Below the pieces are notes generated by a model. That model made no database searches and was not told the origin of the DNA. It worked only from the letters and a program-made list of their open reading frames with translations. A stretch of DNA of 64,000 nucleotides from Burkholderia ubonensis (GTDB lineage: Bacteria > Pseudomonadota > Gammaproteobacteria > Burkholderiales > Burkholderiaceae), in NCBI RefSeq assembly GCF_902833085.1, contig NZ_CADFEB010000002.1, positions 372,001 through 436,000 of the forward strand, in the 5' to 3' direction. The translations under genes were made by a program, and so were the position numbers. Each line of letters starts with the position of its first letter. Positions within the stretch are counted from its first letter, which is position 1. This document shows, one piece after another, positions 1 to 9,118 of the stretch.

Positions 1-2
1 AT

Positions 3-698
3 CCGATCGGCGTGCATCCGGACGAGATCGCGTCGCTGGCGCAGGCGGGCGAGCACGGCAAGGGGGTACGCACGCTGGCAACGTCGCTACGCGGCCGCAA
101 GCTGATCATGAGTGTCGACCGGCTCGATTACTCGAAGGGGCTCGTCGAGCGCTTCCGCGCGTTCGAGAAGCTGCTCGAGCACGAGCCGTCGCACCGCAAC
201 CGCGTGTCGTTCCTGCAGATCGCGCCGTCGACCCGCGCGGAACTGCGCGCGTATCAGGACATCCGCCTGCAGCTCGAAGCGGAGTCGGGCCGCATCAACG
301 GACGCTTTGCGGAGCTCGACTGGGCGCCGATCCTCTACATCCATCGCCAGTACGACCGCCAGCTGCTCGCCGCGCTGTACCGGCTCGCGCGGGTCGGCTA
401 CGTGACGCCGCTGCGCGACGGGATGAACCTCGTCGCGAAGGAGTACGTGTCCGCGCAGAACCCCGACGATCCGGGCGTGCTGGTGCTGTCGCGCTTCGCG
501 GGCGCCGCGCGCGAGCTGACGGGCGCGCTGATCGTCAATCCGATCGACATCGCGGGGATGGCCGAAGCGCTGTCGCGGGCGCTGTCGATGCCGCTCGCCG
601 AGCGGCGCGCGCGCTATGCGGACATGATCGCGCAACTGCGCGAGAACAACGTGTCGGTGTGGCGCGACAACTTCCTGCGCGACCTGCAGCGCGCCTGA
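3..698 (+). CDS. otsA: Trehalose-6-phosphate synthase, C-terminal part (5' end outside window)
   Basis: The frame is open to the left edge, so only about the last 230 residues are present. OtsA is a cytosolic GT20 enzyme that joins UDP-glucose and glucose-6-phosphate into trehalose-6-phosphate, for osmoprotection. The visible part carries the family's hallmark motifs: [10 protein letters not shown] near the start, [11 protein letters not shown] about two thirds along, and LSRFAGAA, which together form the nucleotide-sugar site. The C-terminus ends normally after these motifs. A strong bidirectional hairpin terminator follows 30 bases downstream. No otsB phosphatase gene is seen in the window. 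Confidence 0.93.
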   Translation, partial: PIGVHPDEIASLAQAGEHGKGVRTLATSLRGRKLIMSVDRLDYSKGLVERFRAFEKLLEHEPSHRNRVSFLQIAPSTRAELRAYQDIRLQLEAESGRINGRFAELDWAPILYIHRQYDRQLLAALYRLARVGYVTPLRDGMNLVAKEYVSAQNPDDPGVLVLSRFAGAARELTGALIVNPIDIAGMAEALSRALSMPLAERRARYADMIAQLRENNVSVWRDNFLRDLQRA

Positions 699-726
699 GC
701 CGCCGCCCGGGGCGGCGTCGGGAATG

Positions 727-766
727 AAAAAAGCCGCGGTGCGTGATGCACTGCGGCTTTGTTTTT
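727..766 (+). terminator. Bidirectional rho-independent terminator
   Basis: The stem AAAGCCGC (730-737) pairs with GCGGCTTT (753-760), an inner GTGC/GCAC stem sits between them, and GTTTTT follows. A-tracts on the left make it usable from both strands. It separates otsA from the convergent ABC exporter gene. Confidence 0.8.
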
Positions 767-784
767 GAGCGGATGCGCCGCGCG

Positions 785-2617
785 TCAGGCGACGCGTTCA
801 CCGGCCGCCGGGCCGCCGTCGGGCGCCACGTGCTGGCGGCCGTGCTGTTTCGCGAGCAGGTCGCGGTACAGGCCGGGGCGGTTGCGCAGGACTTCCGGAT
901 TGCCGTCGTCGATCACCTTGCCGCTGCTCATCACGATGATCCGGTCGAAATTGCGCAGCGTCGACAGGCGGTGTGCGATCGCGATCACCGTGCGGCCGAC
1001 CATCAGGCGGTCGAGCGCGCTCTGGATCGCTTCCTCCGACGCGCTGTCGAGCGCCGACGTCGCCTCGTCGAGCAGCAGGATCGGCGCGTTCTTCAGGATC
1101 GCGCGCGCGATCGCGATGCGCTGGCGCTGGCCGCCGGACAGCTTGACGCCGCGGTCGCCGACGATCGTGTCGTAGCCTTCCGGCATCGCCTCGATGAACT
1201 CCGCGCAGCGCGCATCGCGCGCGGCGGCGAGCACCTCGTCGCGCGACGCGTCGGGGCGGCCGTACGCGATGTTGTCGTAGATCGACCGGTGCATCAGCGA
1301 GATGTCCTGCGGGACGAGCGCGATCGCATGGCGCAGGCTGTCCTGCGTGATCGACTTCACGTCCTGGCCGTCGACCTTCACGACGCCGTCCTGGGTGTCG
1401 TAGAAGCGCTGCAGCAGCGCGAGTACGGTCGACTTGCCGGCGCCGGACTTGCCGATCAGGCCGACGCGCTGGCCCGGCTCGATGTGCAGCTCGAAGTGGT
1501 CGAGGATCGGGCGGCGGTGCGGATACGCGAACGTCACGCGCTCGAAGTCGACGCGGCCGCCCGATGCGGCGAGCGGCACCGCGTCGGAGTGGTCCGGCAT
1601 CCCGTGCGGTTCGAGCAGCGTCTTCACGGCTTCGGCGAGACGCGCGACATGCTGCGTGACGTCGACGAGCGCGACCGCGAGGTCGCGCGTGCCGTGCAGG
1701 ATCGTGAAGCCGAGCGAGCTGACCAGCACGATGTCGCCCGAGGTCGCTTTGCCCTGGTCCCACAGCCACAGCGCCCAGCCGAGCAGGCCGGCGGACAGCA
1801 TCGCGGTGATCACCGCGTGCAGCAGCCGCAGCTTTTCAAGATAGAGCAGGCTCTGCTGGCGCGCGTCCATCTCGGCCTTGACCGTCGCGCCGAAGCGCTT
1901 CTGCTCGCGCAGCGTCATCCCGAACGCGCGCACGAGGCCCATGTTGCCGATCACGTCGACGAGCTCGCCGTCGACCGCGGCGGCCTTCGCCGCGAACGCG
2001 TGATGGCGCGCGGAGCCGCGTCCGGCGAGCTTGAACAGCACGACGGAGAGCACCGCCGAGCAGCCGAGCAGGCCAGCCGCCATCAGCGGGTTGACGACGA
2101 TGATCATCAGGATCGCGCCCATCACCGCGATGCACGGCGGCAGCACGTTCCACGCCATCGTATTCTCGGACGTATAGACGGCGTTCGACGTCGCGGTGAT
2201 GCGGCTCGCGAGCGTGCCGGGCTGCTTTTCCGCGTAATACGTCGGCGAGTGGCCGATCAGGTACTGGAACAGGTCGCGCCGCAGGTCGCCCGTGACCGCG
2301 ACGAACGTGTGCGCGGCGAACCAGCCGCCGACGCGCCACAGCAGGTTGTCGGCGGCGATCAGGCCGACGAGCAGCGCGAACGCGCTCCACAGCGGGCCCG
2401 GGTGGTGGCGGCCGGTCGCGAGGACGTCGATCAGGTGCTTGATCGCGTATTGCGAGCCGAGCGCGCAGCCGACGGCGGCGAGCACGCTGAAGAGCACGAC
2501 GAAGTGCGCGACCGGATGCAGGCGGATGTAGCGGAACAGGAACGCGAGTGGCCGGTGCGCGTAGCTCGACAGCTTCGCGTTGTAGGCGTTGCGCTGGGCA
2601 GGGGTGAGAGCTTCCAA
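785..2617 (-). CDS. ABC exporter, fused permease-ATPase (MsbA/multidrug type)
   Basis: This 610-residue half-transporter would work as a homodimer in the inner membrane. About 320 N-terminal residues hold the membrane segments, beginning with a hydrophobic stretch near residue 35. The C-terminal ATPase has the Walker A motif GKSGAGKST, the Q-loop region ALVPQDISLM, the signature LSGGQRQRIAIARAIL, Walker B ILLLDEATSALD and the switch histidine in IAIAHRLST. This is the order and length normal for lipid A or multidrug exporters. Nothing nearby names the substrate, so lipid flippase and drug exporter are both possible. The gene stands alone and converges on otsA. Confidence 0.9.
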   Translation of the reverse strand: MEALTPAQRNAYNAKLSSYAHRPLAFLFRYIRLHPVAHFVVLFSVLAAVGCALGSQYAIKHLIDVLATGRHHPGPLWSAFALLVGLIAADNLLWRVGGWFAAHTFVAVTGDLRRDLFQYLIGHSPTYYAEKQPGTLASRITATSNAVYTSENTMAWNVLPPCIAVMGAILMIIVVNPLMAAGLLGCSAVLSVVLFKLAGRGSARHHAFAAKAAAVDGELVDVIGNMGLVRAFGMTLREQKRFGATVKAEMDARQQSLLYLEKLRLLHAVITAMLSAGLLGWALWLWDQGKATSGDIVLVSSLGFTILHGTRDLAVALVDVTQHVARLAEAVKTLLEPHGMPDHSDAVPLAASGGRVDFERVTFAYPHRRPILDHFELHIEPGQRVGLIGKSGAGKSTVLALLQRFYDTQDGVVKVDGQDVKSITQDSLRHAIALVPQDISLMHRSIYDNIAYGRPDASRDEVLAAARDARCAEFIEAMPEGYDTIVGDRGVKLSGGQRQRIAIARAILKNAPILLLDEATSALDSASEEAIQSALDRLMVGRTVIAIAHRLSTLRNFDRIIVMSSGKVIDDGNPEVLRNRPGLYRDLLAKQHGRQHVAPDGGPAAGERVA

Positions 2618-3190
2618 AATATGCGTGCGGTGAATCGGTGGTTGAACGTTGCAGCCGGACCGGATGCCGACCTTGGGCCAGGCGCAACGTAATCCGGCAT
2701 TGTAAACAAGGCCGTGCCTCGCGCTGCGCGAATCTTGCCGACGGCAGGAGGCGCTGAGTTAATTTTGGGATAAAATTCGGCATTCCGCGCCATGCGATGG
2801 GTGCCGCGTTCGCGGTCCCGGTCGTGCGGATGGCGGCGAGGAATGCCAAAAGGGCCTTCCACTCTAGAACGGACGCCAAAGTCCGCGGGTTGCAAAGTGT
2901 TGCCGCTTTGTAACAAAGTAAAGTGTTTGAAATGTTGTGCGCCGTATCGGGATTAACCCTAGATAATCGGCTCCGGGTTCGCGCCTTGGTATTTTTACGA
3001 ACCCCTGTCAACGGGTCTTCGTTTCAAACGTTCTATGCCTGTCGCGTCGCCGACGCTCCTCGAGCAGCGCGGGTTCGACGCCGCCAGCAGGCCGAATCGT
3101 CCGAATGTCGGATGAACTGCGTCCAGCCAGGATCGCCGGCAGGCTGCTGACCCAATGCTTGGTTTATTGCCGATTTTTTAGGAGTTACGC
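2618..3190. other. 573-base intergenic region with a probable long leader
   Basis: This gap separates two divergent genes and must hold both promoters. No open frame here has convincing codon use. It contains the perfect short palindrome CTTTG-TAA-CAAAG (2906-2918), a -10-like GATAAT (2962-2967) without a good -35, and a hairpin GGGTTCG (2975-2981) with CGAACCC (2998-3004). If transcription starts near 2973, the glycosyltransferase mRNA would have a leader of about 215 bases. Confidence 0.5.
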
Positions 3191-4255
3191 ATGCGAATCG
3201 CCCAAATCGCTCCGTTGCACGAAGCGGTTCCCCCGAAGCTGTACGGTGGTACCGAACGGGTGGTGTCCTACCTGACCGAAGCGCTCGTCGAGATGGGGCA
3301 TGACGTCACGCTGTTCGCGAGCGGCGATTCGCAAACCTCCGCGAAGCTCGAAGCCTGCTGGCCGCAGGCGCTGCGCCTCGACCCGACGATCCGCGACGTG
3401 ATGGCCCCGCACATGCTGCTGCTCGAGCAGGTGCGCCGCCGCGCGGAAGAGTTCGACGTCCTGCACTGCCACATCGACTACTACCCGTTCTCGCTGTTCT
3501 CGCGCCAGCCGGTCCCGCATCTGACGACGATGCACGGCCGTCTCGACCTGCCCGAACTGCAGCCGATCTTCAATGCGTTCAGCGACGTGCCGGTCGTGTC
3601 GATCTCCGACAACCAGCGCATCCCGCTGCCGCAGGCGAACTGGCTGTCGACCGTCTACCACGGCCTGCCGGAAAACCTGCTGACGCCGATCCCGAACGTG
3701 AAGCCGAGCTACCTCGCGTTCCTCGGCCGCATCTCGCCGGAAAAGCGCGTCGACACGGCGATCCGCATCGCCGAGCAGGCCGGCCTGCCGATCAAGATCG
3801 CCGCGAAGCTCGACAAGGCCGACCGCGCGTACTACGAAGAGAAGATCAAGCCGCTGTTCGCGCTGCCGCACGTCGAGTACATCGGTGAGATCAGCGAATC
3901 CGAGAAGACCGAGTTCCTGGGCAACGCGCACGCGCTGCTGTTCCCGATCGACTGGCCGGAGCCGTTCGGCCTGGTGATGATCGAGGCGATGGCCTGCGGC
4001 ACGCCGGTGATCGCGTTCAAGCGCGGCTCGGTGCCGGAAGTGATCGAGAACGGCGTGTCGGGCTTCGTCGTCGAGGACGAGCTGTCGGCCGTCGCGGCGC
4101 TCAAGCGCCTGGACACGCTGCCGCGCGAGAAGGTCCGCGCCGCGTTCGAAGCGCGCTTCTCGTCGAAGGTGATGGCGCAGAACTACGTGAAGGGCTACGA
4201 AGAGCTGCTGCGCCAGAAGCGCCGCACCGTGCTGCGCGAAGTCAACGCAGGCTGA
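3191..4255 (+). CDS. Glycosyltransferase family 4
   Basis: The 354-residue protein has the two-lobed GT-B layout. Its N-terminus MRIAQIAPLHEAVPPKLYGG holds the GGTE-type glycine loop that contacts the donor sugar nucleotide. The C-terminal half has FLGRISPEKRVD and the E-x7-E motif region EPFGLVMIEAMACGTPVIA, typical of retaining GT4 enzymes such as those making glycans or sucrose-like glucosides. The start is supported by AGGAG at 3180. It lies near otsA but is not in one transcription unit with it, because the ABC gene between them runs the other way. The acceptor cannot be told from sequence. Confidence 0.88.
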   Translation: MRIAQIAPLHEAVPPKLYGGTERVVSYLTEALVEMGHDVTLFASGDSQTSAKLEACWPQALRLDPTIRDVMAPHMLLLEQVRRRAEEFDVLHCHIDYYPFSLFSRQPVPHLTTMHGRLDLPELQPIFNAFSDVPVVSISDNQRIPLPQANWLSTVYHGLPENLLTPIPNVKPSYLAFLGRISPEKRVDTAIRIAEQAGLPIKIAAKLDKADRAYYEEKIKPLFALPHVEYIGEISESEKTEFLGNAHALLFPIDWPEPFGLVMIEAMACGTPVIAFKRGSVPEVIENGVSGFVVEDELSAVAALKRLDTLPREKVRAAFEARFSSKVMAQNYVKGYEELLRQKRRTVLREVNAG

Positions 4256-4290
4256 GTCCGGCCGGCCGCCTCGCGGCGGCTGGCTTCACG

Positions 4291-4329
4291 GCGACGCCCC
4301 GTCCGGGTCATCCGGCGGGGCGTCGTCGC
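4291..4329 (+). terminator. GC-rich hairpin after the glycosyltransferase
   Basis: GCGACGCCCCG (4291-4301) pairs with CGGGGCGTC (4316-4324) and the bases after it. There is no T-run, so this may be a weak terminator or an mRNA-stabilising stem. Confidence 0.45.
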
Positions 4330-4441
4330 ATTTGCGGCGCCGATGGCCAATGTGTTGTATTCTCGCCGCGCGCGGCGGCCGCGACGGGCCGGAACGCGCC
4401 TGCGCATGCCTGCTGTTCGTCTGTCCAGCCGGTAATGTCCC

Positions 4442-4447
4442 TATAAT
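4442..4447 (+). promoter_or_regulatory. Possible -10 box
   Basis: A perfect TATAAT lies 50 bases before the TTG start of the next gene. No good -35 sits at 16-18 bases upstream, so activity would depend on an activator or other contacts. Confidence 0.35.
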
Positions 4448-4496
4448 GGCCGTGCCGTAAAATCCGGCCCCGCAGATCATCGAGAGGAGAGCAGTC

Positions 4497-5318
4497 TTGG
4501 CGAGAACGAAACCCACGCGCGCAGCCCCGGCCCCCGGCGCCGGCGTGATCTTCGCGTTGCGCGCGATCGGTCTCGTGCTGCTCGCCCGGTGGCTGTTCTC
4601 GATGTCGCAGATGGGCTATCGCGAGTCGTTGTCGGCGATGGCGTCGTCGCCATGGGCATTCGTCTACCTGGTCCTGATCTTCCTGCTGCTCGCGTTGCCG
4701 GGCGCGGTCGCGCGCGCCGAGCGCCCGTTCCATCCGCTGCCTCAATGGCTGCGCCAGGCGCTCCGTTTCTTCGCGCTGATCGGTTTCCTGTTCGCCGTCT
4801 GGTCGATCGGCGTCTACGTGTGGGCGGCCGGCTGGCGCCGGGCGATGCATGCGGTGACCGCGACCAACGGCTGGCTCGTCGCCGCGCCGGCGCTGTACGC
4901 GGCCGTCGTCTGGATCTGCCGGCCGCGGCCGCTGTGGCGCACCAACGTCGCCGCGCGGCGGTTCGCGGTCGGCCGCTACGCGATCTCCCTCGATACGCTG
5001 ACGCGCACCGTGATCGTCTGGATGGAAAGCCGCAAGGTCGGGCAATACGACGCGCGCGAGCTGTCGGTGCGCTGGCCCGGCCACTCCGGCTCCGGCTCGG
5101 CGAGCCGCCAGGTTCAGGGCGACCCGCCGCAGGACTGCCCGCCGCCCGTCGCGCTGCCCCGCGGCAGCTGGTTCAAGCGGCCGAAAGTCGAGCTGCTGTG
5201 GGATTCGCCGGCGGCCGTCGGCCATAACCGGCAGATCGTGATGCGTGCGCCGCTCGCGACCGAGGGTGACCGCGTCGCGGTGCTCGCGCTCGACGCGGCG
5301 CTCAAGCAGATCGTCTGA
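4497..5318 (+). CDS. Uncharacterised inner-membrane protein
   Basis: I do not recognise a named family in these 273 residues. Four hydrophobic segments are visible at roughly residues 16-38, 52-74, 88-113 and 120-140. A hydrophilic C-terminal half of about 130 residues follows, rich in Arg, Pro and Ser, probably cytoplasmic. The TTG start is chosen because GAGGAGA lies seven bases upstream and no ATG or GTG fits better. It runs alone and converges on the glucarate dehydratase gene. The function is unknown. Confidence 0.7.
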   Translation: MARTKPTRAAPAPGAGVIFALRAIGLVLLARWLFSMSQMGYRESLSAMASSPWAFVYLVLIFLLLALPGAVARAERPFHPLPQWLRQALRFFALIGFLFAVWSIGVYVWAAGWRRAMHAVTATNGWLVAAPALYAAVVWICRPRPLWRTNVAARRFAVGRYAISLDTLTRTVIVWMESRKVGQYDARELSVRWPGHSGSGSASRQVQGDPPQDCPPPVALPRGSWFKRPKVELLWDSPAAVGHNRQIVMRAPLATEGDRVAVLALDAALKQIV

Positions 5319-5408
5319 CATGTCCGGCGCGGCGCGCCGCGTCATTGCGTCGGTGCGGGAGACAATGCCGGCCCGCGTTTGATCCGTCGCCGCAGGCCTG
5401 CCCGCCGC

Positions 5409-6761
5409 TCAGCGCGCGAGGCAGGGGCGCTTGTTGTCGAACGTCCACCCCGGAATCAGGTACTGCATCGCCGCCGCATCGTCGCGCGCGCCGAGGCCGT
5501 GCTGCTTGTAAAGCGCGTGCGCGGCCGCGACCGCGTCCATGTCGAGCTCGACGCCGAGCCCCGGCCGCTGCGGCACGTCCACCAGCCCGTTCTCGATCTT
5601 CAGCGGCTCGCGCGTGAGCTGCTCGCCGTCCTGCCAGATCCAGTGCGTGTCGATCGCCGTGACCTTGCCGGGCGCGGCGGCCGCGACGTGCGTGAACATC
5701 GCGAGCGACACGTCGAAGTGGTTGTTCGAATGCGAGCCCCACGTCAGGCCCCAGTCGCGGCACATCTGCGCGACGCGCACCGAGCCCTGCATCGTCCAGA
5801 AATGCGGATCGGCGAGCGGGATGTCGACCGCGTGCAACTGCACCGCGTGGCCCATCTGCCGCCAGTCGGTCGCGATCATGTTGGTCGCCGTCGGCAGCCC
5901 CGTCGCGCGGCGGAATTCCGCCATCACTTCACGGCCCGAGTAGCCGTTCTCCGCGCCGCACGGGTCTTCCGCGTACGCCAGCACGTGATGGAGGTCGCGG
6001 CACAGCCGCACGGCCTCGTCGAGCGACCACGCGCCGTTCGGATCGAGCGTCACGCGCGCGCCGGGGAAGCGCTCGGCCAGTGCGGTCACGGCCTCGATCT
6101 CGCGCGCGCCTTCGAACACGCCGCCCTTCAGCTTGAAGTCGTTGAAGCCGTAGCGCGCATGCGCGGCCTCGGCGAGCCGCACGACGGCCTCCGGCGTCAG
6201 CGCGGGCTCGTTGCGCACGCGCGTCCAGTCGTCGGTCGCGCCGCTGCTGTCGCGGTAGGGCAGCGCGGTCCGCGTGCGGTCGCCGACGTAGAACAGGTAG
6301 CCGAGCATTTCGACCCGCTCGCGCTGCTGGCCTTCGCCGAGCAGCGCGGCGACGGGCACGCCGAGGTGCTGGCCGAGCAGGTCGAGCAGCGCGGCTTCGA
6401 GCGCGGTGACCGCATGGATCGTCGTGCGCAGGTCGAAGGTCTGCAGCCCGCGGCCGCCCGCGTCGCGGTCCGCGAAGCGGCGGCGCACGTCATTGAGCAC
6501 CGCGTGGTAGTTGCCGACCGGCTGGCCGACGACGAGCGCGCGCGCGTCGTCGAGCGTGCGCCGGATGCTCTCGCCGCCCGGCACTTCGCCGACGCCGGTG
6601 CGCCCCGCGCTGTCCGTCAGGATCACGAGGTTGCGGGTAAAGAACGGACCGTGCGCGCCGCTCAGGTTGAGCAGCATGCTGTCGTGGCCGGCAACCGGGA
6701 TCGCTTGCAGGTCGACGATGCGCGGCGTGTCGTGTCGGGGCGGGGAAGTGGCGGCGTTCAT
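5409..6761 (-). CDS. gudD: Glucarate dehydratase
   Basis: This 450-residue member of the enolase superfamily removes water from D-glucarate (or L-idarate) to give 5-keto-4-deoxyglucarate. Visible family features are the N-terminal capping domain with GVGEVPGGE, the [10 protein letters not shown] segment carrying the KxK-type general base lysine, the metal ligands in [11 protein letters not shown] and YAEDPCGAE, and the C-terminal [10 protein letters not shown] histidine region. I chose the ATG at 6761; an upstream TTG would add 14 proline-rich residues unlike the family. It is transcribed divergently from a GntR regulator with a palindromic operator between them. No glucarate transporter or kdgD gene is adjacent. 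Confidence 0.92.
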   Translation of the reverse strand: MNAATSPPRHDTPRIVDLQAIPVAGHDSMLLNLSGAHGPFFTRNLVILTDSAGRTGVGEVPGGESIRRTLDDARALVVGQPVGNYHAVLNDVRRRFADRDAGGRGLQTFDLRTTIHAVTALEAALLDLLGQHLGVPVAALLGEGQQRERVEMLGYLFYVGDRTRTALPYRDSSGATDDWTRVRNEPALTPEAVVRLAEAAHARYGFNDFKLKGGVFEGAREIEAVTALAERFPGARVTLDPNGAWSLDEAVRLCRDLHHVLAYAEDPCGAENGYSGREVMAEFRRATGLPTATNMIATDWRQMGHAVQLHAVDIPLADPHFWTMQGSVRVAQMCRDWGLTWGSHSNNHFDVSLAMFTHVAAAAPGKVTAIDTHWIWQDGEQLTREPLKIENGLVDVPQRPGLGVELDMDAVAAAHALYKQHGLGARDDAAAMQYLIPGWTFDNKRPCLAR

Positions 6762-6953
6762 GGGCGGCGATGGCAAATGGGTGGGGGGCGCCGCGCCCCG
6801 CAAAAGCTTTGCCGGGCGCGGCAGGAGGTGCGATCATTCGACAACCGACGTGCGCGGAACGGCAACGACCGCGGCACTGGGGCGATGAATCCACGATAGC
6901 GGTGCGAATCGTCCGATGCCAGCGTTGGTCGACAGGAGACAGATCGAGCGATC

Positions 6954-6971
6954 ATCAGTCGTCGGATGACT
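6954..6971. promoter_or_regulatory. GntR-type operator between gudD and its regulator
   Basis: The sequence ATCAGTCGTCGGATGACT contains a palindrome, AGTC-GTCGGAT-GACT, with every outer position paired. It lies in the divergent region, next to a TATAAT -10 box (6982-6987) that reads toward the regulator. Fifteen of 18 bases recur at 7884-7901. That the neighbouring GntR protein binds here is inference from position and symmetry. Confidence 0.6.
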
Positions 6972-6981
6972 TGTGACGCAG

Positions 6982-6987
6982 TATAAT
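6982..6987 (+). promoter_or_regulatory. -10 box of the GntR regulator gene
   Basis: A perfect TATAAT lies 75 bases before the ATG. The matching -35 position would overlap the palindromic operator, which suits repression. The -35 itself is poor. Confidence 0.45.
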
Positions 6988-7061
6988 GAATCGACGGCTT
7001 TCGCTCAAACCCCGCGTAAACCCTCGGCTTACCGATACGATATTCAAAAAGGAACCGGCCC

Positions 7062-7823
7062 ATGTCCGTGCCTACGCTCCCCGCAGCGCCGCGTCGTCGC
7101 GCGCGCAGCCTCGCACAAGATGTCGTCGACGCGCTGACCGCGCAGATCGAAAACGGCACGCTGCGTCCCGGCGACAAGCTGCCGACCGAAACCGAAGTGA
7201 TGGCGACGCAGGGCGTGAGCCGCACGGTCGTGCGCGAGGCGATCTCGCGGATGCAGGCGAGCGGCCTGGTCGAGACGCGTCACGGCATCGGCAGCTTCGT
7301 GCTCGAGCCGTCGCGCCGCCAGGCGCTCGGCATCGATCCCGCGACGATCACGACGCTGCGCGACGTGCTCGCGGTGCTCGAGCTGCGCATCAGCCTCGAG
7401 AGCGAGTGCGCGAGCCTCGCCGCGCAGCGCGCGAACGATGCGGACCTCGCGGCGCTGCGGCGCGCGCTCGACGCGATCGCATCGGGCTCGGGCGGCGGCC
7501 GCGACACCGCGCAGCTCGACTACCAGTTCCACCTGCAGATCGCGCAATCGACCGGCAACCGGTATTTCGTCGACATCATGACGCAGCTCGGCGCGTCGAT
7601 CATCCCGCGCACGCGGGTAAATTCCGCGCGCTTCGCGGGCGACGACCTGGAGCGCTACGTGGGCCGGCTGAACCACGAGCACGAGGACATCTACGAGGCG
7701 ATCGCGCGCCACGACCCGGAAGCGGCGCGCGCCGCGATGCGCACGCACCTGACCAACAGCCGGGAGCGGCTGCGCCGCGCGCACGAGGCGGCCGAGGCGG
7801 GGCGGGACGCGCACGCCGAGTAG
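7062..7823 (+). CDS. FadR-subfamily GntR transcriptional regulator
   Basis: This 253-residue DNA-binding regulator has an N-terminal winged helix at about residues 15-80 with the family sequence LRPGDKLPTETEVMATQGVS and the recognition helix RTVVREAISRM. The C-terminal all-helical FCD ligand domain shows the metal-binding pattern expected of this group, including histidines in the YQFHLQIA and LNHEHEDI segments. Its place opposite gudD suggests that it senses glucarate, galactarate or an intermediate and represses gudD. The ligand is inferred, not shown. The ATG follows AAGGAACCGGCCC. Confidence 0.88.
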   Translation: MSVPTLPAAPRRRARSLAQDVVDALTAQIENGTLRPGDKLPTETEVMATQGVSRTVVREAISRMQASGLVETRHGIGSFVLEPSRRQALGIDPATITTLRDVLAVLELRISLESECASLAAQRANDADLAALRRALDAIASGSGGGRDTAQLDYQFHLQIAQSTGNRYFVDIMTQLGASIIPRTRVNSARFAGDDLERYVGRLNHEHEDIYEAIARHDPEAARAAMRTHLTNSRERLRRAHEAAEAGRDAHAE

Positions 7824-7883
7824 GCCGCCGGTCCGCCGGCGCGCGCCGTCGGGGCTCGGCGCGGCGGCGCGGTTTCATCAAAT

Positions 7884-7901
7884 ATCAGTCATCGTATGAT
7901 T
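7884..7901. promoter_or_regulatory. Second copy of the GntR operator, orphaned between convergent genes
   Basis: The sequence ATCAGTCATCGTATGATT matches the gudD-gntR operator at 15 of 18 positions and keeps the TCAT..ATGA symmetry. It lies past the 3' end of the regulator gene and before the 3' end of the next, convergent gene, so no intact gene in the window starts from it. Confidence 0.5.
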
Positions 7902-7926
7902 GCAGCGTGCATCACGTCGAATGACG

Positions 7927-7962
7927 ACGCCCGCGCCGCCGACGCAAGGCCGGCGCGGGCGT
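7927..7962 (-). terminator. 12-bp perfect hairpin between convergent genes
   Basis: ACGCCCGCGCCG (7927-7938) pairs fully with CGGCGCGGGCGT (7951-7962). It lies just past the stop of the binding-protein gene. No T-run follows on either strand, so it is probably a weak or rho-assisted terminator. Confidence 0.5.
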
Positions 7963-7969
7963 TCCGCAC

Positions 7970-9118
7970 TCAACCGCCCTTCGTCACGATCGTCTTCCAG
8001 GCGCCGCTTTTCACCTGGTAAAGCGTCGACATGCCGCTCTTCAGCGAGCCGTCGTTCGCGAACGAGATGCGGCCGGTGATCCCCTCGAAGTCGATCTTCT
8101 TGAGCGCCGGCCGATAGACCTTCGGATCGGTCGAGCCGGCCGCCTGCATCGCCTTGATCGCGGCCCAGGTCGCGTCGTAGCCGAACTGCGCGTACGACAG
8201 CACGTCGGCCCCGAAGCGCTTCCTGAAGCGCTGCTCGAAATCCTTTCCTTGCGGCAGCTCGTCGAGCGGCCGGCCGTATTCCCACGCCATCGCGCCTTCC
8301 GCGGCGGGGCCGGCGATCTTGATGAACTCGTTGTCCTTCACGCCGCCGCCGCCGACGAACTGCGCGTTCAGCCCGAGCTGGCGCATCTGCTTGATGAAGT
8401 TCGCGGCGAGCGAATCGAGGCCGCCGAAGAAGATCAGGTCGGGGTTCTTGCCTTTCAGGCTGGTGATCTGCGCGCGGAAGTCGACCGCCTGGTTGCTCGT
8501 GAATTCGCGCGCGACGATCGCGCCGCCGGCCGCCTTCACCGCCTTCTCGAATTCGTCCGCTTCGCCCTGGCCGAAAGCGGTGCGGTCGTCGACGATCGCG
8601 ATGCGCTTCGCCTTCGTCACGTCGACCGCGTACCGGCCCGCGTTGCCGGCGTTCTGGCCGTCGGTCGCGATCACCATGAACATGTTGGCGAGCCCGCGCG
8701 ACGTGAGCGTCGGGTTGGTCGCGGCCGGGTCGATCACGGGGATGCCGGCCTTGTCGTAGACGACCGACGCCGGAATCGTCGTGCCCGAGTTGAAGTGGCC
8801 GACGACGACCGACACGTTCTGGTCGACGAGGCTTTGCGCGGCCTGCACGCCGATTCGCGGGTCGGCCTGGTCGTCCTGCACGACGAGATCGAAGCGCGCC
8901 GGCTTGCCGGCGATCTGGATCTTCTGCGCGGCGGCGTCGTCGAGCGCGAGCTGGACGCCGTTCTGCAGATCCTTGCCGTAGCCGGCGTTGACGCCGGTGA
9001 GCGGCGCGGCGAAGCCGACCTTGATGTCGGTGTCGCCGGCCGCCTGCGCGGCCTGATGCGAGAGGACGGCGAGCGCGGTGGCGAGCGAGAGGGACAGCAG
9101 CGATGGGCGGAATTTCAT
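7970..9118 (-). CDS. Branched-chain amino acid-type ABC substrate-binding protein (LivK family)
   Basis: This 382-residue periplasmic binding protein has a type I fold. A clear Sec signal peptide ends at SHQAAQA. The mature part starts with DIKVGFAAPLTGVNAGYGKD, the usual opening of LivJ/LivK proteins, and includes VVGHFNSGTTIP and the ligand-cleft segment IDPAATNPTL. I chose the second of two close ATGs because AAGGA lies six bases before it. No LivH, LivM, LivG or LivF genes are nearby, so it must pair with a transporter encoded elsewhere. The ligand could be leucine, another amino acid or an amide. Confidence 0.88.
   Translation of the reverse strand: MKFRPSLLSLSLATALAVLSHQAAQAAGDTDIKVGFAAPLTGVNAGYGKDLQNGVQLALDDAAAQKIQIAGKPARFDLVVQDDQADPRIGVQAAQSLVDQNVSVVVGHFNSGTTIPASVVYDKAGIPVIDPAATNPTLTSRGLANMFMVIATDGQNAGNAGRYAVDVTKAKRIAIVDDRTAFGQGEADEFEKAVKAAGGAIVAREFTSNQAVDFRAQITSLKGKNPDLIFFGGLDSLAANFIKQMRQLGLNAQFVGGGGVKDNEFIKIAGPAAEGAMAWEYGRPLDELPQGKDFEQRFRKRFGADVLSYAQFGYDATWAAIKAMQAAGSTDPKVYRPALKKIDFEGITGRISFANDGSLKSGMSTLYQVKSGAWKTIVTKGG

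Noticed and set aside
743..2692. A 649-codon plus-strand frame opposite the ABC exporter
   Set aside because: It is antisense to a gene with all ABC motifs, and starts inside a terminator.
4442..4447. A full sigma-70 promoter before the TTG-start membrane gene
   Set aside because: The -10 is perfect, but no -35 lies at 16-18 bases, so it is listed only as a weak -10.
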